From assembly GCA_019057815.1 (NCBI GenBank), contig JAHLWR010000004.1:1-64000 (forward strand): a stretch of DNA of 64,000 bases. The letters are read 5' to 3'. The notes beneath the pieces were generated by a model. It was not told the DNA's origin and did no database searches. It was given only the letters and a program-made list of their open reading frames with translations. This document shows, one piece after another, positions 8,178 to 17,476 of the stretch. A program made the position numbers and the translations under genes. The stretch's first letter is position 1. Each line of letters begins with the position of its first letter. This stretch comes from Candidatus Heimdallarchaeota archaeon. Its GTDB lineage: Archaea; Asgardarchaeota; Heimdallarchaeia; Heimdallarchaeales; Heimdallarchaeaceae.

Positions 8178-9571
8178 TATAATTTACCTCCTACAACAAG
8201 GTTTGAGACACCAGTATTTGGTCCTCCACCTGTGACTGGAACCCATTGACCTAATTTGCCACATGTACCAAGGAATTCAGGTTGCCAATCTTTACCTACA
8301 GCATAAGTATTCTGCAGTACTTCAAGTGTCATCCCACTCATACCTACATTTCCAAACATCTCACCAATTTCCCCATTTTCAACGATATATCCATATTGAC
8401 AAGTGAAGTAAAATTGCCCTTTTGCTGGTACAACATACCCTCCGTAGGAATTTTTGAGATAGACTCCTTTATTAGTTAACTCTGCAATTTCTTCAATAGA
8501 ATAATTTCCTGATTCAATATACGTATTACTCATTCTGGGGATTGCTGGAACATTAAAATTCATAGCTCGTCCTGAACCATTAGGTTCTACTTCCATTGCT
8601 GTAGCTGTTTCTAAAGTATGAAAATACTCTTTTAGAACACCTTTTTCAACTAGTGTTCGCTTTCTAGCTTTTGTTCCTTCTGAATCATATTCAAATGTTC
8701 CTCTTAAACCTTTTAATGTTGGATCATCATAAATAGATATTTCCTCTATTCCAACTTGAATATCTATTTTGCCTTCTAATATTGATGTTTTTGCAATAAT
8801 TGAATCTGCTTCACATGCATGTCCAAAGGCTTCATGAATGAATACTCCAGTCAAAGAAGGATCCATGATAACATTCATTTTTCCTGAAGGAGGATTTTTG
8901 GCCTTCAATAACTTCTCTGCTTGATTTGCTGCTTCTTCACCTTCTTGCTCGGGTATCCAACCTTCTATCAGTTCCCAACCACCTGCTCCACCCCTTGAAT
9001 CAAACACATTTTGCATGTTAGTACCTTCTCTCCCTACTACATTCTTCATTATTCTAATAACATGATTATTATTTTCTACGCATGTACCTCTGTTATTCAC
9101 TATTACTTCTTTTTTGTGAGTTTCTTGGTATGTTGTAGAAGCTTCTGCAATCTTATCTGAAAACTCTCTAGCTGATTTTTCAGTTTTAGCAATCAAGTTG
9201 AATTTGATTTCCTTATCTATCTCTCGAGGATCTATTGATAACTCAGTTTCTCCTTTCCCCTCAAAAATCCAATCATCACTTATAGACCTTATTTCTTTTG
9301 TGAATCTTGCTCCAGCTTGTGCAATTCGGATAGCTTTTTGTGCTGACTTGAGAATCGATTCTTTATCTTGACGAATAGTAGAAGTAAATCCCCATGCATT
9401 ATTGATTAAAGCACGTATAGCTGTACCACCAGTTGTATGACTACTAACACTGTCGAATCTTCCATTTCTAACAGTAAAAGACTCGCCTGTTGAATAAGAA
9501 AAACGAATATCTACGAATTCTGAAGGTTTTAGTGTTAGTTTATTAATAACTTTTTCAAGTTTTTCGAGCAT
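8177..9571 (-). CDS. tldD: TldD-family metalloprotease
   Basis: Catalytic subunit of the TldD/TldE protease. The zinc/catalytic motif HEAFGH (about residues 246-251 from the ATG used here) sits in the usual VFIHEAFGHACEAD context. A cysteine (FTCQYGYIVENGE) near the C terminus is the third metal ligand of the family. DPTLKGLRGTFEYDSEGT is another conserved segment. An in-frame TTG at 9592 would add seven residues, but the ATG at 9571, preceded by AAAAAGGT, is preferred. Overlaps the next gene by one base. Confidence 0.93.
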   Translation of the reverse strand: MLEKLEKVINKLTLKPSEFVDIRFSYSTGESFTVRNGRFDSVSSHTTGGTAIRALINNAWGFTSTIRQDKESILKSAQKAIRIAQAGARFTKEIRSISDDWIFEGKGETELSIDPREIDKEIKFNLIAKTEKSAREFSDKIAEASTTYQETHKKEVIVNNRGTCVENNNHVIRIMKNVVGREGTNMQNVFDSRGGAGGWELIEGWIPEQEGEEAANQAEKLLKAKNPPSGKMNVIMDPSLTGVFIHEAFGHACEADSIIAKTSILEGKIDIQVGIEEISIYDDPTLKGLRGTFEYDSEGTKARKRTLVEKGVLKEYFHTLETATAMEVEPNGSGRAMNFNVPAIPRMSNTYIESGNYSIEEIAELTNKGVYLKNSYGGYVVPAKGQFYFTCQYGYIVENGEIGEMFGNVGMSGMTLEVLQNTYAVGKDWQPEFLGTCGKLGQWVPVTGGGPNTGVSNLVVGGKL

Positions 9572-9680
9572 TATAATACCTTTTTCAAGCAATCTTGAGT
9601 TTGTTCATAAAAGTTTGCTTAAAAATATAGTGACAGTTCTAACAAAAATTAAAAAATCAAAAACGAAAAAAAGATCGTGA

Positions 9681-10709
9681 TTAGACTACAATATCTGATT
9701 TAACTTTGCATTTTCTACATGTACCATCTTTTGATAGATTTTCAATTTTAACATTATAATTGACTCTCTCAACCAGAATTGCTTCACAGCTTTGGCAATA
9801 AGTTGTATTGATTTCAGAGTATGGTAAATTGCCAGTATACACATATTTTAAACCCATTTCTTCAGCTGTTTTACTGGCATTAATTACTGTTTCAACTGGT
9901 GTGGCAGTTACGTCTCTCATTTTATAATGGGGATAAAAGCGGCTGAAATGGATAGGGACCTTATCATCCATTTGTTTCATAACCCATTCAGAAAAAAGCT
10001 TGATATCTTCTGGTTTGTCATTATATTCAGGAATTATAAGCATAGTAAGTTCTACGTGGATACCTCGATTCCACATTTTAGTTGCAGTTTTCTTAATAAT
10101 TTCTAAACCTGGAAAATGACATATTTTGCTATAAAAATCACCATCAAAAGATTTAATGTCTATATTTGCTGCATCTATTACTGGAATCAGTTCTTCTAAA
10201 GGTTCTTCGTTAATTAAACCGTTTGTAACTAAGATGTTTGCGATACCAACCTCATGAGCTTTTTTACCTGTATCTTTAATCCATTCAAAATTGATCAAAG
10301 GTTCATTGTAGGTATAAGCAATGGTTTCACAATTATGTTCTTTTGTACGATTAATTGCTTGATCTGAAGTAATATTTATCATATTATTACTCTCTGCTGA
10401 AAGTTGAGATATTTGCCAATTTTGGCAGAAATCGCACATAAGATTACACCCCGCGCCCCCAAAACTCATTGTGTGTGTACCAGGTTTGAAATGATAAAGA
10501 GGTTTCTTCTCGATAGGATCATCATGAACTGATGTAAAGCGATTGTATCCTAAAGCATAAAGCTTTCCATTTAAATTCTTTCTAGATAAACATTGTCCTA
10601 ACGTACCAAGCTGTATTGTGCAATTCCTTGGACAAAGAAGACATTGAACTTTATTGTCTTCCTTAGTTGCATAATAGGATGCTTCATGTAGTTCTTTCAA
10701 TTTAATCAC
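9681..10709 (-). CDS. Radical SAM enzyme, AmmeMemoRadiSam/PflA-like
   Basis: A 342-residue radical SAM protein of the PflA-like family often called AmmeMemoRadiSam. An N-terminal Cys cluster (C23, C26, C30, C40) precedes the 4Fe-4S motif C88-x3-C92-x2-C95 (CNLMCDFCQNW). The TYNEPLI and ILVTNGLI strands follow for SAM binding. A C-terminal zinc ribbon (YCQSCE...CRKC) ends the protein. The usual partners Memo and AMMECR1 are not in this window. Two more enzymes of the same class lie at about 24-27 kb. Reaction not known. Confidence 0.88.
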   Translation of the reverse strand: MIKLKELHEASYYATKEDNKVQCLLCPRNCTIQLGTLGQCLSRKNLNGKLYALGYNRFTSVHDDPIEKKPLYHFKPGTHTMSFGGAGCNLMCDFCQNWQISQLSAESNNMINITSDQAINRTKEHNCETIAYTYNEPLINFEWIKDTGKKAHEVGIANILVTNGLINEEPLEELIPVIDAANIDIKSFDGDFYSKICHFPGLEIIKKTATKMWNRGIHVELTMLIIPEYNDKPEDIKLFSEWVMKQMDDKVPIHFSRFYPHYKMRDVTATPVETVINASKTAEEMGLKYVYTGNLPYSEINTTYCQSCEAILVERVNYNVKIENLSKDGTCRKCKVKSDIVV

Positions 10710-10912
10710 AAAAGGATTTTATCAGTATTTTATCCTTATACTCAATAACTATAAATCTGTCGTTGCTATAGTTTTGGAAAATTTATCTGCTTAGAGTCCT
10801 TAAAATTTGGTTAATCATTCCTAATAATTCTTGTGCATAACAGCATATTTATTAAAAGTATAACAAAAAAAAGAATAGGTTTAATGAAGAAGTTTGCATG
10901 GTTGTTTAAACA

Positions 10913-11593
10913 ATGAATGATAAAAAATCGACAGGATTAAATCTAATAAAACTAGAAAAGGGCGAAACTGTTAACATGAGCAAAGCTCTTGGCTCCAATA
11001 AAAGAATTGCTATTCTTAATCATCTTTCCAAAGAAGAATTGAATCTTTCTGAAATAGCTGAGAAGATCGGTAGCACCCCTCAAGCTGTTTATCACCATCT
11101 ACAAATTCTTGAAAAGTCAAAACTGATTTATGTTGCTCGTGAGAAAAAGATCAAGAACATGGAAAAGACAATAAAGTTTTATAGAGCTAATTATTATCCT
11201 GACGCAATTAATGTGCTCTTATGGGCTCCTTTTGAAATAGTTGAACATACTGAACTTAAAGCTCGATCACCTTTACCTGAACGGCCAATCCACAGAATAG
11301 CTATGAAAATAGCAAACAATTTATTTAAAGAAAGTAATAATTACAAAGTTGAAATATTAACCTCTTTAATGAAGAATCTCACATTCTTAACTCATAAATC
11401 GATGAGTGATCTTAAAAATGATTATGGGTTGAAGCTTGATGAAAAGCTTTGGACTCTCCTTCTATTCTTCTCTGAGCTCTCTGTAATGAATGCATTCAAA
11501 TTAATAATTGAAAAAGAAAAATATCGAGAAAGCTTAGATGATTTATTATCTATCCTCTTGGAAGAATGGCAAGAAAATCATGGAGACATTTAA
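10913..11593 (+). CDS. ArsR-type winged-helix transcriptional regulator
   Basis: Winged helix-turn-helix at residues 22-90: SKALGSNKRIAILNHLS, then LSEIAEKIGSTPQAVYHHLQILEKSKLIYVAREKK in which the recognition helix is clear. The C-terminal ~130 residues are helical and without a known ligand site; no metal-binding Cys pair is present, so metal sensing is unlikely. It is divergent from the radical SAM gene and convergent with the polymerase gene, six bases apart at their 3' ends. Confidence 0.82.
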   Translation: MNDKKSTGLNLIKLEKGETVNMSKALGSNKRIAILNHLSKEELNLSEIAEKIGSTPQAVYHHLQILEKSKLIYVAREKKIKNMEKTIKFYRANYYPDAINVLLWAPFEIVEHTELKARSPLPERPIHRIAMKIANNLFKESNNYKVEILTSLMKNLTFLTHKSMSDLKNDYGLKLDEKLWTLLLFFSELSVMNAFKLIIEKEKYRESLDDLLSILLEEWQENHGDI

Positions 11594-11599
11594 TCCTTC

Positions 11600-14191
11600 T
11601 CATTTCCTTAAAATAAAATCAAGCGTTTTTTGACTAGGAGGTTTAATATCATTCATTTCTATTTGTAATCCTATTCTATTAACATCACGAAGAGCTTCGT
11701 TGATATAATGATTGACATCTACTTCTTCTGGAGTAATTAGTGTAGGATGTCTAGAACGCTTATATAGCGCTGAATCTCCTTGTGCTATTACAAACGGGAA
11801 GCGATTGTACTCTTTCCACAGACTATCAATATTTTCACCATAATTTGAAGCAAAGTGTTCTAAAGCACCAATTGCTGATGTTTTCGACTTATAATCCTTT
11901 GGATTTCTACGTATAGGTCCAAAAATGATAGTTTGTTCGATTAGTTCTTCTCCTTTTGTATTTTTAAAATCCAAACACTTTTTGATAACTTTTTCTTTAG
12001 CTTGTTTCATATCTCCCTTTTCCAGTAGATATTTTAAAGCTAATTTCTGTGTTTCTTTTGCGAATGGGGAAGTATCACTTCTTATTGCCTCAAATCCCAC
12101 AATTTTTAGTTCTTTCGTAAGAACACTATAATAACTATATCGTTTCTTAGTTTCAGGTGCAAAAACAATCCTCAATGCCAGATCTTCAAATTCAAGGTTC
12201 ATTTCGTTTGGCAGCTTCTCTTCAAAATATGAAAGAAGCTGTCTCACCTCTGGGACTTCATCAAGATTAAATGCTCCTGTCATTAATGCTTTATTATGTG
12301 CTTCAAAAACGGTTTTTCTATCTGAAAGTTTGATGAACACTGAATCAGTATCTCCATATATTACTTGACATTTTTCACCAGAAAATTCTCTAGTCCAGTT
12401 AGAAATCTTTAGAATATAATCCTTAGCAATTCCTGTTATTGCATTAGATATTTCAAGATTATGGAATCTGCTTGCTATGTAGTTGTGGCTACCATATACT
12501 GAATTCATAACAATTTTGTACGCACCAGCTTGTTTTTTGAGTTTATCTAGTTTACCAGCTAATTCATCTGTTTTAGTTGTATTAGGGAATGATCGAAGGT
12601 ATGTTTCTATTTCATATATTTGCTTCTTGATGACTTTTCTTTGGTCTAGAAGTTTTTTTTCCATCAATTTTAAACCTGTATCAGGTTCTTTTCTAAACAT
12701 ATCAGAAAAATCCTTAGAAAATCCTTTGTAACTTTCTCCTCCTATGTTATTAGCAATTATCACGCTAGGAAACATTGACGTAAAATCAGCTATTAGGACA
12801 GCTTCATGAAGTGTACCTTTGGGAACAAGAACATAACCTCCTACTGCAGATGAACGATTTTGCTTCCTTTTTTCGACTATTTCTCTAGGCGGGTCTGGAG
12901 GAATTAATGTTCTATTCTGAAACAGGATACGAAAAAGCTGAAATTCTCCAAGATGTCTTGGTGTTGAGTAAATCCCTTCTGAAGGCCTAATACCTACCAA
13001 TTTCATAACTTCTAACCATTCTTCCATAGCAAATTCATAAAAAAGAGCGTGGATTAGAGATGCATCATGAGAAGCAATTTTATTGAACTTCCTTGGGAGA
13101 GATGTTTCTTTCTTGAGAATGGAATCAAACCAGATTTGATTTATAACAGATTGTTCTCCTTTTCGTTCCGTGTGCAAAATTTCGGAAACAAAAACTGAAA
13201 AACCTTTTTTTCCTGTTTTTGTCCTTATCCATCTTGAACTTTTAACTAGATCATATACTATATAACCAGGGATTCTATATCCTAGATAACCTATCGGAAG
13301 TTTTATTCGTGCTTTTTCTAAAGGGCTAAAAATGATTGTGCTCATTTCAAGCTGTTCCATTCTTCTAATCAGATATGGGAACAAAACCTGATTTCCACTA
13401 AATGTCACTAATACATCAGGAGAAATAGAATGTATAGTTTCCCAAACATTTTCAATTAATTTTCTTTCTGCTTCATCGTTATTCTTGTCAATGTAAAACA
13501 CTTTTGTTTTTGTTTTACTTTGTCTATCTCCCCAGCAGATGCTCATAGAAATGATTCTACTTATACCTTCTTTCAAAATACTGGAGAAATTCATAATTCT
13601 CCTGCCTTCTTCTGTTAAACTGTTGATTACCAGGTTGAGTCCCATAACAACATAGTTGTGAGACTCATCTGTTGTTTGACTAATATCTTGATAATCAACT
13701 TCCACTGTTCTAATATTAGATGAATTTTCTACTTCGCTGTAATTTTGTAATTCTACCCAATTCAATGCATAAATATCTGTATCAATGAGAAAACGAGAAA
13801 TGTAAGAAATATCTTTTTCATAGCTATTGATACCCTTACTTCTAAGAATCCGACTATATTTCTGTATTAGCCAAGGATTTCGACCTAAAATCTTATACAA
13901 AAAAACAGGTTTGTTCTGATCATAAAGCTTTTTAGATGTTTTGTGTGATTCTTCAATCCATTTTTCGAAAGCTGGTTCATTGAACAAAAGACCTTGTAAA
14001 GTATTAAGTGTGGAGGGTATGTCATCGATATAAAAATATGGGTAGAAACCCGTAATTTGAATGTTAATGGGCTTGCGATCAACAGTCTTTCCATGGATAC
14101 GTATTACAGGTTCTTCTTCTCCTTTCGAATTTCTTCTAATAATAAAATCCAAATCGATTATTAGACACTTTAGTGGAGAAGTTTTAGACAT
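11600..14191 (-). CDS. Family B DNA polymerase with degenerate exonuclease motifs
   Basis: 863 residues. Polymerase motifs are intact: motif A ADFTSMFPSVI (469-478), motif B KKQAGAYKIVMNSVYGSHN (552-570), motif C YGDTDS (612-617). In contrast the proofreading domain has lost its metal ligands: ExoI DIE reads GLN (184-186), ExoII NGDNFD reads SGNQVL (265-270), and the ExoIII Tyr is Ile (372) with only D376 kept. It should polymerise but not proofread. The C terminus ends QKTLDFILRK, a good candidate PCNA-binding box. The intact motifs argue against a dead gene. It is probably an accessory or translesion-type paralogue rather than the main replicase (inference). Confidence 0.93.
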   Translation of the reverse strand: MSKTSPLKCLIIDLDFIIRRNSKGEEEPVIRIHGKTVDRKPINIQITGFYPYFYIDDIPSTLNTLQGLLFNEPAFEKWIEESHKTSKKLYDQNKPVFLYKILGRNPWLIQKYSRILRSKGINSYEKDISYISRFLIDTDIYALNWVELQNYSEVENSSNIRTVEVDYQDISQTTDESHNYVVMGLNLVINSLTEEGRRIMNFSSILKEGISRIISMSICWGDRQSKTKTKVFYIDKNNDEAERKLIENVWETIHSISPDVLVTFSGNQVLFPYLIRRMEQLEMSTIIFSPLEKARIKLPIGYLGYRIPGYIVYDLVKSSRWIRTKTGKKGFSVFVSEILHTERKGEQSVINQIWFDSILKKETSLPRKFNKIASHDASLIHALFYEFAMEEWLEVMKLVGIRPSEGIYSTPRHLGEFQLFRILFQNRTLIPPDPPREIVEKRKQNRSSAVGGYVLVPKGTLHEAVLIADFTSMFPSVIIANNIGGESYKGFSKDFSDMFRKEPDTGLKLMEKKLLDQRKVIKKQIYEIETYLRSFPNTTKTDELAGKLDKLKKQAGAYKIVMNSVYGSHNYIASRFHNLEISNAITGIAKDYILKISNWTREFSGEKCQVIYGDTDSVFIKLSDRKTVFEAHNKALMTGAFNLDEVPEVRQLLSYFEEKLPNEMNLEFEDLALRIVFAPETKKRYSYYSVLTKELKIVGFEAIRSDTSPFAKETQKLALKYLLEKGDMKQAKEKVIKKCLDFKNTKGEELIEQTIIFGPIRRNPKDYKSKTSAIGALEHFASNYGENIDSLWKEYNRFPFVIAQGDSALYKRSRHPTLITPEEVDVNHYINEALRDVNRIGLQIEMNDIKPPSQKTLDFILRK

Positions 14192-14468
14192 GTATATCCC
14201 CTTTAATATATTAGATGAACAAGGATATATTTAAATCTTTTATAAATCATTCAACTCTGAATTGTATTGTTATCCAAAGTATTTGATGTGTCAAGACAAA
14301 CTAGATTTAGGTATATAAACTTAAATAAAATCGTAAAATCTATGAAGAAAGAGTTAAACTTTTAATGTATAGTTAAATTTAGATATAGAACACTAGAATT
14401 GATTGCAAATTCAATTTTATTTCAGTTAAATTTTTAAGCAATGAAAATATGTATAGTTGGTAGAGTCA

Positions 14469-14849
14469 ATGTCCTTCCGTAGATTGTCACCTGATATTTA
14501 TAAGAATTTAAAGAAGTTAGAGCTCTCTGCAGCTACAAAAAGTGCTAATATGGAAGAAACTGTAACATTTGAGATGGCTCCTGAAGAAGGAGAGGAAATT
14601 CCATATTACTGGTTTATTTTGATGTTATCATTTGGACAAAGAAGTGGATATGTTTACGATCGTGAAGGATTACATATCCCTGAACCTGAAAATTATACTT
14701 ATAGCGTAGAATTGTGGAAATTTCAAGGGAGCACAATAAAAACTGTTGAAATAAAAGCGAATAAAGTAGATTTTGATACTGCAATGCAGGCGTTTCAAGA
14801 TCAACAAAAAAAACTTCAACAAAAGGGTTATAAGCAAATTAACCATTAA
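14469..14849 (+). CDS. Small soluble protein of unknown function
   Basis: Not recognised. About 126 residues, mixed alpha/beta, with strands around FILMLSFGQRSGYVYD and YSVELWKFQGSTIKTVEIKA and a charged helix at the C terminus (FDTAMQAFQDQQKKLQQKGY). The ATG at 14469 is preferred over an in-frame TTG 12 bases upstream. Its last four bases overlap the convergent membrane-protein gene. Confidence 0.5.
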   Translation: MSFRRLSPDIYKNLKKLELSAATKSANMEETVTFEMAPEEGEEIPYYWFILMLSFGQRSGYVYDREGLHIPEPENYTYSVELWKFQGSTIKTVEIKANKVDFDTAMQAFQDQQKKLQQKGYKQINH

Positions 14850-15409
14850 ATAAAGAGAAGAACAATTGAACTTGCTAGGATTGGTAATGCACTTAACAAG
14901 CCTAGAGTTAGCTTCTTTGGTTGATATGTAATCTGTAATAAATGACCAAATTCAACTTCCTTTTGATTCATTAATTTGATATTAAAGTATAAACCAATTG
15001 TAACTAAGAGTATACTTACTAATGCTAGTACAGTTATTTGCCAGAATTCAAGTGAAGTTAAACTATAAGCTACAGTAAAACCGTACGCAGGTAGAAGACC
15101 TAAGTAATATAGAACTAGTTGCTGAGCAAATTGTGTTGGAAACTTCTTTGTTTTATCGTATTTCATGTTAAATGCTGTATATTTTGCTGATAATGATAAT
15201 ACTGGATAATTTCCTGCAATTGCGATTACAATAAATAATATTCCTAGAATTATAAACCAATTAGCTAGTGTGTTATCAATAACACTCTTCACAATAAGAA
15301 CATGTCCTCCAGCTGAGAATAGACCTACAAAAATTCCTCCTAGAGGATTGAAAGTTTTGGGTTTTCTAACAGCAGTTTTAGCTATCAAGTCTTTCTCTGT
15401 TAAAGTCAT
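14846..15409 (-). CDS. Five-helix membrane protein of unknown function
   Basis: Not recognised. 187 residues with about five hydrophobic segments (roughly 25-45, 50-70, 95-118, 122-145, 165-187), a cytoplasmic-looking N terminus rich in Lys/Thr, and short polar loops. Its ATG overlaps the stop of the Nudix gene by one base, so both are translated from one mRNA. The pairing may mean the Nudix enzyme and this protein act together, but no function can be deduced. Confidence 0.6.
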   Translation of the reverse strand: MTLTEKDLIAKTAVRKPKTFNPLGGIFVGLFSAGGHVLIVKSVIDNTLANWFIILGILFIVIAIAGNYPVLSLSAKYTAFNMKYDKTKKFPTQFAQQLVLYYLGLLPAYGFTVAYSLTSLEFWQITVLALVSILLVTIGLYFNIKLMNQKEVEFGHLLQITYQPKKLTLGLLSALPILASSIVLLFI

Positions 15410-15858
15410 TAATTGTCATCCTCGGGCTTCCTAGCCAAAGCTCTTTCCGTAAGGAATTTTTCTGCAGATCTTATTATTCTTCTTGTATTCTCAAAAGCTA
15501 ACATCTCCAGAGATTCATCATATTTAGCCCAGCAATAGCCAATGTGCTCCTTTGAAAGACGAACTTCTTTTGTGGGAGTAATACCAATGATATATACAAC
15601 AGTTTTTTTAACTCTTATATGCCCTCGTGAAAAGTAATAAGTCACCTTGTGCTCAAAATCATCTTCAACATTGATATCACTGATACCTGTTTCTTCTTCA
15701 GCTTCACGTAGTGCAGCTTGGATAATGGTCTCATTTTTCTCTATCCTGCCTTTCGTTAAACCCCATCGATTAGCAGACGACCAAGACCTTCCATAGTTCA
15801 AAAGTAGATATCTTCCACTATTGTAGAGTACTATCCCAGCTGATTTTTCAAGATCCAT
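15409..15858 (-). CDS. Nudix hydrolase (Ap4A/ADP-ribose-type)
   Basis: 149 residues from the preferred internal ATG (sequence MDLEKSAGIVLY); an upstream ATG would add 23 unlikely residues. The complete Nudix box GX5EX7REUXEEXGU is present as GRIEKNE, TIIQAAL, REAEEETGI. The preceding NRWGLTKG resembles bis(5'-nucleosyl)-tetraphosphatases (WGLPKGR). It therefore probably cleaves a nucleoside diphosphate linkage, perhaps Ap4A; the substrate is inferred only. Coupled to the downstream membrane protein by a one-base overlap. Confidence 0.85.
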   Translation of the reverse strand: MDLEKSAGIVLYNSGRYLLLNYGRSWSSANRWGLTKGRIEKNETIIQAALREAEEETGISDINVEDDFEHKVTYYFSRGHIRVKKTVVYIIGITPTKEVRLSKEHIGYCWAKYDESLEMLAFENTRRIIRSAEKFLTERALARKPEDDN

Positions 15859-15948
15859 AGTATCATCTTTTTCTGATTTTAAGAGTGTATTTTTATTAAG
15901 ATTATGGTTGTAATAATTACAAATCACTAAATTTCTGCTGAGATATGT

Positions 15949-17358
15949 CTATTCAATTACAGTTTTATCAATATTGTTTGTATTGGAATTGTGAGGAATA
16001 TCTATTTCTTTTGGGAATTTCAATGCCATAAAAATAACTGTTGGCATTAAAACTGCTGATATGATAAATGGTACAAGAATACTTACCTTCTCTATAATAT
16101 AACCTGTAATAAAAGCAGTAGGGAACCATCCTAGATTTTTCAACCCAATAATCGTACCATAGGCCTCAGCTCTTTTAGATTTATCAAAATTAGTAACAAT
16201 TGATGAAATGCTAGGAATCCAGAACGCTACACTTGCGCCTATACATGCCCAAGATATAAGTATGGGGTAAATTCGGTATTCAGGCAAAGTGAAATAAGCT
16301 ATGATATTCATAACAGGGAACAGCGCTCCTGTAAGCTCACTGATGACTAGAAGTTCTCTTTTAGTTAGTTTATCTGAATATTTTGTTAGAGGTAAGAAAA
16401 ATGCAATAGAAGCTACATTAAAAACAATTGAAAAGATTGCGACATCATCAGTAGTAAAATTGTATACTAGAATAACGCTTCCATTAAAAATGCTGATGCT
16501 TAACCCAAAAACAAAAGATTCCCAAAGGAAGAATAAAAGGGAATACTTGACTTTTCGACTTTTGAAAATATCCTTATATACCTTCAATCGATGGTCAATA
16601 TTCTCAGTTAACTTGGTCTTCTTTTGATTCCTTCTCTTTTCATAGATAAAATAGGGAAAAACTAAGAAGTAATACAAAGAAGTGAACATCTGTTTAAAAG
16701 AGAGTAAAATTGACTGGAGAGCTTGAACAAATTGTTTAGTAAGATTAGGTGAGAAATCGTCTAAAACTATACTCTCTTTCAATTTGAAAAGTTGATAGAT
16801 CATCAATAATCCATATCCGACTGTTAATCCATAGAAATAGTATCTAAGTGGGATTCTATCGGAAACGAGCATTATGACAAGAGGACCAACAGTTCCTGTA
16901 GCATAAAAAGCCAAACCTATCAACGAAAAAGAGGAAGCTCTCTTAGTATCATCACTGCTTTCAGCTGTAAGGGATTGAATCGATGGTTCAGAAATCCCAA
17001 AACCTAAGTTGAATAAAGTAACACCAATTATGATAAGAGCAATATGATAAGAAAAGGAATAGACGATCATAGCTATTACATATAAAAGAACTCCAGCTAG
17101 ATAAACACGTTTTCTCCCTATTTTGTCACTTAGCATAGGGGAGAGTACCATAGGTATAATTTGGAAAATTGAAGCAGCAGTCATTATCAACCCAAGTAAA
17201 GCTTCAGGTCTGGAATATTTCGATGCAAACTCAACAATGTATGGTTGCAAAAGAACATAATAGAATCCATTGCACAACCCAAAAGTGAGATTAGCAAAGA
17301 ATAACGTACGTATATTTGTAATTCTTGCAGGATGAAGCTCAATAGTTCCTACAGCCAT
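15949..17358 (-). CDS. Major facilitator superfamily transporter
   Basis: 469 residues with about twelve membrane segments in two halves, separated by a long charged cytoplasmic loop (about 200-265). Motif A between TM2 and TM3 reads LSDKIGRKRVYLAG, and a weaker copy (YSDKLTKRELLV) appears in the second half, as in drug- or metabolite-exporting MFS families. The gene is single and divergent from the LarA-like gene. The substrate cannot be read. Confidence 0.88.
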   Translation of the reverse strand: MAVGTIELHPARITNIRTLFFANLTFGLCNGFYYVLLQPYIVEFASKYSRPEALLGLIMTAASIFQIIPMVLSPMLSDKIGRKRVYLAGVLLYVIAMIVYSFSYHIALIIIGVTLFNLGFGISEPSIQSLTAESSDDTKRASSFSLIGLAFYATGTVGPLVIMLVSDRIPLRYYFYGLTVGYGLLMIYQLFKLKESIVLDDFSPNLTKQFVQALQSILLSFKQMFTSLYYFLVFPYFIYEKRRNQKKTKLTENIDHRLKVYKDIFKSRKVKYSLLFFLWESFVFGLSISIFNGSVILVYNFTTDDVAIFSIVFNVASIAFFLPLTKYSDKLTKRELLVISELTGALFPVMNIIAYFTLPEYRIYPILISWACIGASVAFWIPSISSIVTNFDKSKRAEAYGTIIGLKNLGWFPTAFITGYIIEKVSILVPFIISAVLMPTVIFMALKFPKEIDIPHNSNTNNIDKTVIE

Positions 17359-17476
17359 TGGCTGATTATTTATGATATTGTTAAAAATGCAATGATTTAC
17401 GAGAACACAAAAGAGTGTCTGATCTATTTATTTTGACAGCATTAACTTTATTAAAGGCAAGAATTTACACAAAATT

